Positions 60,346 to 64,000 of a DNA stretch of 64,000 bases are shown here, piece by piece (the first letter of the stretch is position 1; each line of letters opens with the position of its first letter). Origin of the DNA: Corticium candelabrum (taxonomy: Eukaryota; Porifera; Homoscleromorpha; Homosclerophorida; Plakinidae); contig NC_085091.1 of the NCBI RefSeq assembly GCF_963422355.1, positions 6,637,184 through 6,701,183 of the forward strand, written 5' to 3'. The position numbers and the translations under genes are program-made. The notes beneath the pieces were generated by a model. The model saw nothing but the letters and a program-made list of their open reading frames with translations, did no database searches and had not been told where the DNA came from.

Positions 60346-61080
60346 AATACATTAGAACACTGTTTTCAATCAGGTGATGCACCCTATCTAGTCTCGACAA
60401 GTGATTCACTCATCAGAAACTGGAATGACATATTTGCTGCTGATCTAATAGTACAAGAATTGCTTTAAATATAATTAATTAATCTGTATAAATTCGTTAG
60501 ATTAATTAATTAAAATAAATTTAATTCTAATTTTAAATTGATTAATCTGCTATTTATACATGTATTTAGTCTACTAACTCAATCATATTAGGCCACTCCA
60601 ATATGATTCATTGTTTCCCATTTCCCGCCCGCGTCCTTTTTGGGGACCGCATGCTTTATTTGATGAGGTGTCTACTCTTACGAGCACGTGACACAATCAC
60701 CTGACACAAAATGGCGGTCATGAATGTTCCGCAGTGTGGTTGTCACCCATGAGGAATCTCCTTTCAGTACGTGTAGTGCAGGCATCACGCACGAATGCAG
60801 TGTGTACATCTTGCAAAGAAGGAAGATAACACCGTAGACGAAAACGGACGGCTAGCGTGGCCCGCGCCGAGGCGCAATCCGTTTTTGCAACAAACTCGTA
60901 GCCTGCAAGTTGGGAAGTTGAGCGCTATACACATGACAATTATTACTGTAAATACTGTACCTCTGCATCACGGTCTTTTTCCATAAGGTCGCTGGCAATC
61001 CACGCTCAGTCACTCACACGTAAGTATACGGGATTCCCTGCAATTGAGCCAGGTTATGTGTTATTGCTACACCTCCTGCC
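60346..61080. other. no clear gene; possible promoter/first exon near 60.7 kb
   Basis: AT-rich to 60600, then a more GC-rich patch with CACGTG (60685), an ATG in good context (ACAAAATGGCGG, about 60711) and a frame MRNLLSVRVVQASRTNA from 60751 that looks like a mitochondrial presequence (Arg-rich, no acids). The frame soon closes. Could be a first exon; weak. Confidence 0.25.
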
Positions 61081-61115
61081 GTAAAATTTGCACCGATATC
61101 GGTGCAAAATTTTAC
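61081..61115. repeat. near-perfect palindrome
   Basis: TTTGCACCGATATCGGTGCAAA core extended by GTAAAA and TTTTAC; one unpaired base. Confidence 0.75.
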
Positions 61116-61119
61116 ATCC

Positions 61120-61290
61120 TCAGTAATAGCACTGAAAGGTGTCACTAGTGCACTTTAGTTCTAACAGTGAGTAGGTGTCTAGCTTTACACCAATGTATAA
61201 AGCACAAACAAGGGCTAGAATAGCACTCGAAGATGTAGCTAGAGCACTTCATTTTTAACAGTGTGGCTGGAGTCTATACCTATGTCTACG
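61120..61290. repeat. two ~92-bp diverged tandem copies
   Basis: AATAGCACT ... AGTGCACTTTAGTTCTAACAGTG (61126) and AATAGCACT ... AGAGCACTTCATTTTTAACAGTG (61219). Confidence 0.6.
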
Positions 61291-61864
61291 TGTGAAGTAG
61301 TCCCACGTAGCCAGACCTCTTTCCGCCGCGTCATACTTCCGGGAGAAAATGCAAGAAGTAAAAGCCATTTCTAACTAACTAAAAGTATAGAGAATTTAAT
61401 TGTTGTGTGGATCCAACTCAAAGTCACAAGACAAAGTAGTTGCGTATGTCGAATTGTGGATGCCTAATTATTGTGTGTGACAGTCAATTTCTTCTTTGCT
61501 AGAGTGCTGTTTTTGCATCTCCGTGATCAGACTTAAAAAGTTCAATTAACTCAACAGTAGCGATAGCAATAAGCGACAACGGATTGCAGAGGAACTGTAA
61601 AACAAGCAAAATGTTACAAGTCAGCTACACTTTTGCAACATGTCCTGAAGCCTCTAGTTAACTAGCAATGATGTTTGCTCCAACAACAGGGTACCACTAT
61701 TTTAGACAGCAACAGCACGGAACAGCTGTAGGTGTAACACCAGCGACATGATTATATATACATAATTAATTAAAACCAGCGACAAGCTGTCATTGGTTAG
61801 TCTCGCTTAGTCGAACCCCCGTAATTAATTAAGTCCCTCGTAGCCAGGCCCTCCCGCATGCAGG
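61291..61864. other. no gene recognised
   Basis: Nothing supported beyond short TTAATTAA runs. Confidence 0.35.
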
Positions 61865-62406
61865 TCGAGCTACCAATTTAGGCAACTGGGATTCCAATAG
61901 AGCGGAGATGTAATAGGTGAACAGACTTTAGTGCTATGAATTCTGCTTTACTACTCACAAACAGCAAAATCCATTGACTGTTGGAGAATGTTTGAACTAC
62001 ACAGTTCAACCATATTCTCAGACTCAAACAGAATCCAAAACTGCGGTGCAAAATGCAAATTCAACATGGTCAGTCACCTCAGTAGGTCGAACTTTCATTG
62101 TCTTTATTGACACATCAGTGAATCCAGCTTGAAGTAGAGATTCACGAACTACTTCAGTTGAGCTGAAGTAAAGATCAGGTAACCTTTGGCTTCCAACTAA
62201 ATAGAAAGTGCCACCAATTGGTTCAGTCATCACAATCATTCCACCTGGACGCAAAAGACGAGCTAACTCCATCAAATTCAGCACGTATTGCTCTACTGAT
62301 GACGTAGCTGCAGTAAGGCACAAATGGGTAGAAACGATATCAAACGGTAGAGTGAAGTCACGTAGCGCGACCTCTTGGTTGATGTCACAAGGAAGTATTT
62401 GAGATA
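61865..62406 (-). pseudogene. inverted 3' fragment of methyltransferase C
   Basis: The - strand encodes ISQILPCDINQEVALRDFTLPFDI to the C-terminus (stop at 62024), then the same 3' flank as the gene at 58784. About 6 of ~126 residues differ from that gene, including the loss of an RK pair to ME before LARLLRPGG. The 5' half with SAM motif I is missing: homology stops at about 62406 and (GA)n follows. An open frame continues 5' through the microsatellite but is an artefact. Non-functional as a methyltransferase. Confidence 0.9.
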
Positions 62407-62428
62407 TACCGACGGTAGCTTTATATCT

Positions 62429-62431
<3 letters not shown>

Positions 62432-62480
<49 letters not shown>

Positions 62481-62603
62481 GAAGAGAGGGAGAGAGAGGA
62501 AGAGACGGAGAGAGGGAGAGGGAGAGAGGGAAAGGGAGAGAGTGAGAGAGAGAGTGAGAGGGGAGAGAGGGAGAGAGGGAGAGAGGAGAGAGGGAGAGAG
62601 GGA

Positions 62604-62667
<64 letters not shown>

Positions 62668-62732
62668 AGGAGAGAGGGAGAGAGGGAGAGAGGGAGAGAG
62701 ATAGAGAGGGAGAGAGGGAGAGAGGGGAGAGG

Positions 62733-62777
<45 letters not shown>

Positions 62778-62788
62778 GCAGAGAGAGA

Positions 62789-62847
<59 letters not shown>

Positions 62848-62901
62848 AGAGAGAGAGAGAGGAAGAGAGGGAGAGAGGGAGAGAGGGAGAGAGGGGAGAG
62901 G

Positions 62902-62949
<48 letters not shown>

Positions 62950-62968
62950 AGAGGGAGAGAGAGAGGCT
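62432..62968. repeat. (GA)n / (GGGAGA)n array
   Basis: About 540 bp of purine repeats with internal larger-period duplications (GAGAGAGGGAGAGAGGGAGA blocks). Source of the long Ser-Leu - strand frame and Arg-Glu + strand frame. Confidence 0.97.
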
Positions 62969-63185
62969 CAGTGATTTAATTTCAGTGACCTGAAGAAACA
63001 GGTACTGAATATTGTGAAGACGTCGGGTAGAAACATGACAGAAGACTCTATTTTGAGCTATAAATTGTTGAACTTCTGTTTTGTTGTAATACAAAACTAC
63101 TGCACTGCGTGCAAAAGCAAGCTATTGATTTCATAATCATATCGTAGCACAGGCAGTTAGTTAAACGTTTCTAAACAAACTTTAC

Positions 63186-63652
63186 TACATAAAGTGCGTT
63201 TCAGAATTAGAGTCCTCCGGAAGTCTGGAGAGTGGTTACTAAGTGTGCCATTTTATAACGATTAGAGACCACCTTGCTCTCAACATGAAGTCAAATAGCC
63301 ACATCGCAAACAGAAGTTCACCATCTACAATCTCTGAGCAGTGTTGTCTTAAGGGTTTTACTTTGAGCTACAGTTGACAGCGAGGACAATTGCAGAACTG
63401 ATAGCTGTTAAGGTTAGATAGCGGCATGTTATGTTTGCGTAGGACTTTGGCAGTACCTCAAGCCGAGTTCCTCCCAAAATCTCGTTGTCTAGCACTCCTA
63501 ACAGTAACATACGTCCAGCTAATTGAAAACCATGACAGTGATAACCGGAAGACCGAGAGCTTCGCAGCGTTTTTTTGCGGACTCCGTGGAACCTTTCTTT
63601 GGCGAGCTAAGTCAAAAATTCCAGAGGACCCTAATTCTGAAACGCACTATAC
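63186..63652. mobile_element. MITE with ~30-bp inverted termini
   Basis: AGTGCGTTTCAGAATTAG at the left and its reverse complement CTAATTCTGAAACGCACT at the right, both extended by imperfect GTCCTC.GGAA. TA occurs beside both ends, suggesting a mariner-like family. A + strand ORF (63426-63824) overlaps the right half but has no recognised domain. Confidence 0.7.
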
Positions 63653-63904
63653 TTCCAGATTCAGAGTGAACTGGAACCGAGAGGAGCCCATTTGGGGTAG
63701 CCAGACATGTAGGACGTTCCTCTTTGTTTCTGGGCAGTCTAGCTTGCTTCTGTATTATGTATGTGAAGTGCCAAGTCAAAGCTGTTCCTGTGATAAGTTG
63801 CACTCCATAGGTACAGTCTACTGACGCGGATCAGAGTACAGTATTGTACACGTACTCCACATGTCTAAAGTAACACAACACATGCGCACTATTTCATAGT
63901 TGCA
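63653..63904. other. no gene recognised; upstream flank of the 63905 ORF
   Basis: The last ~50 bp (AAGTAACACAACACATGCGC) match, in reverse orientation, the flank of the relic at 48025-48400. Confidence 0.4.
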
Positions 63905-64000
63905 ATGTCTAAATCAGAAAGCAAAGGCTATCATACCTCATCCGCAGTTGAGCAAAACATGTGTATGCAGTACAACCCCGATTATCTGGACTTTCGATTA
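63905..64000 (+). CDS. 5' end of an unidentified gene, cut by the window end
   Basis: Open from ATG at 63905 to the last base: MSKSESKGYHTSSAVEQNMC, then MQYNPDYLDFRL. The first 20 residues are paralleled by the relic at 48352 (SKSESRGCSTSFAVDQDMC), whose continuation had a CPKCH motif and a coiled coil. The product is unknown. The shared upstream flank suggests the whole 5' end was duplicated. It may instead be another relic. Confidence 0.4.
   Translation, partial: MSKSESKGYHTSSAVEQNMCMQYNPDYLDFRL

Noticed and set aside
62024..63094. 356-aa - strand open frame with Ser-Leu repeats and a methyltransferase C-terminus
   Set aside because: The Ser-Leu part is translated (GA)n microsatellite. 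Only the 3' methyltransferase fragment is homologous, and SAM motif I is missing.
63426..63824. 132-aa ORF as a gene
   Set aside because: Half of it lies in a MITE, crossing its terminal repeat; no recognised domain.

Overview
The window looks like nuclear DNA of an invertebrate animal. It is AT-rich and full of microsatellites, decayed DNA transposons and short-intron (GT-AG) genes. It carries TTAGGG-type interstitial tracts, TRAF (RING, TRAF zinc finger, coiled coil, TRAF-C/MATH) genes and NNMT-like methyltransferases. A sponge or another early-branching metazoan is my guess, made from gene style only. I see no operons, rRNA, tRNA genes or CRISPR.

Two gene families organise the window. (1) A small-molecule N-methyltransferase family of NNMT/PNMT/INMT type has three intact single-exon genes on the + strand (34553-35353, 53165-53965, 58784-59590). 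Two 5' fragments are fused to a hAT transposase tail (28990, 50490), and one inverted 3' fragment lies at 61865-62406. (2) A TRAF6-like family lies on the - strand. One set of exons is intact: RING exons at 16756-16473 and zinc-finger, coiled-coil and TRAF-C exons at 5648-4279. Three pseudogenes (about 21.6-24.1 kb, 29.7-31.7 kb, 51.2-51.9 kb) and three isolated RING-exon scraps (2.6, 13.67, 19.57 kb) accompany it. The two intact exon groups are phase-compatible and would encode 444 aa, but they are 10.8 kb apart, with transposon debris between them.

Layout: 1-3.6 kb, microsatellite, RING scrap and a 5'-truncated LINE. 3.8-5.7 kb, TRAF copy A. 5.7-16.3 kb, inverted-repeat element, a decayed 4.6 kb repeat-type ORF, (TG)n. 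16.3-19.6 kb, RING exons, TRAF intron debris, a 22-bp satellite. 19.6-21.0 kb, 3' end of a Ty3/gypsy-like element with (GA)n. 21.1-24.1 kb, TRAF copy C. 24.3-41.8 kb, a composite unit (telomere-like repeat, hAT element, methyltransferase/hAT chimera, TRAF copy D, intact methyltransferase A, unknown flank). 42-46.5 kb, hAT tail, MULE transposase relic, mariner-like MITE. 47-58 kb, a second copy of the composite unit carrying methyltransferase B. 58.7-63 kb, methyltransferase C and its partial inverted copy. 63.9 kb to the end, the first codons of an unidentified gene.

The intact methyltransferases would be cytosolic SAM-dependent enzymes. The TRAF protein would be a signalling adaptor/E3. Nothing in the sequence shows that the two act together; their association is best explained by shared segmental duplication. 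I found no clear new molecular system. The duplicated methyltransferase/TRAF block is the most unusual structure.
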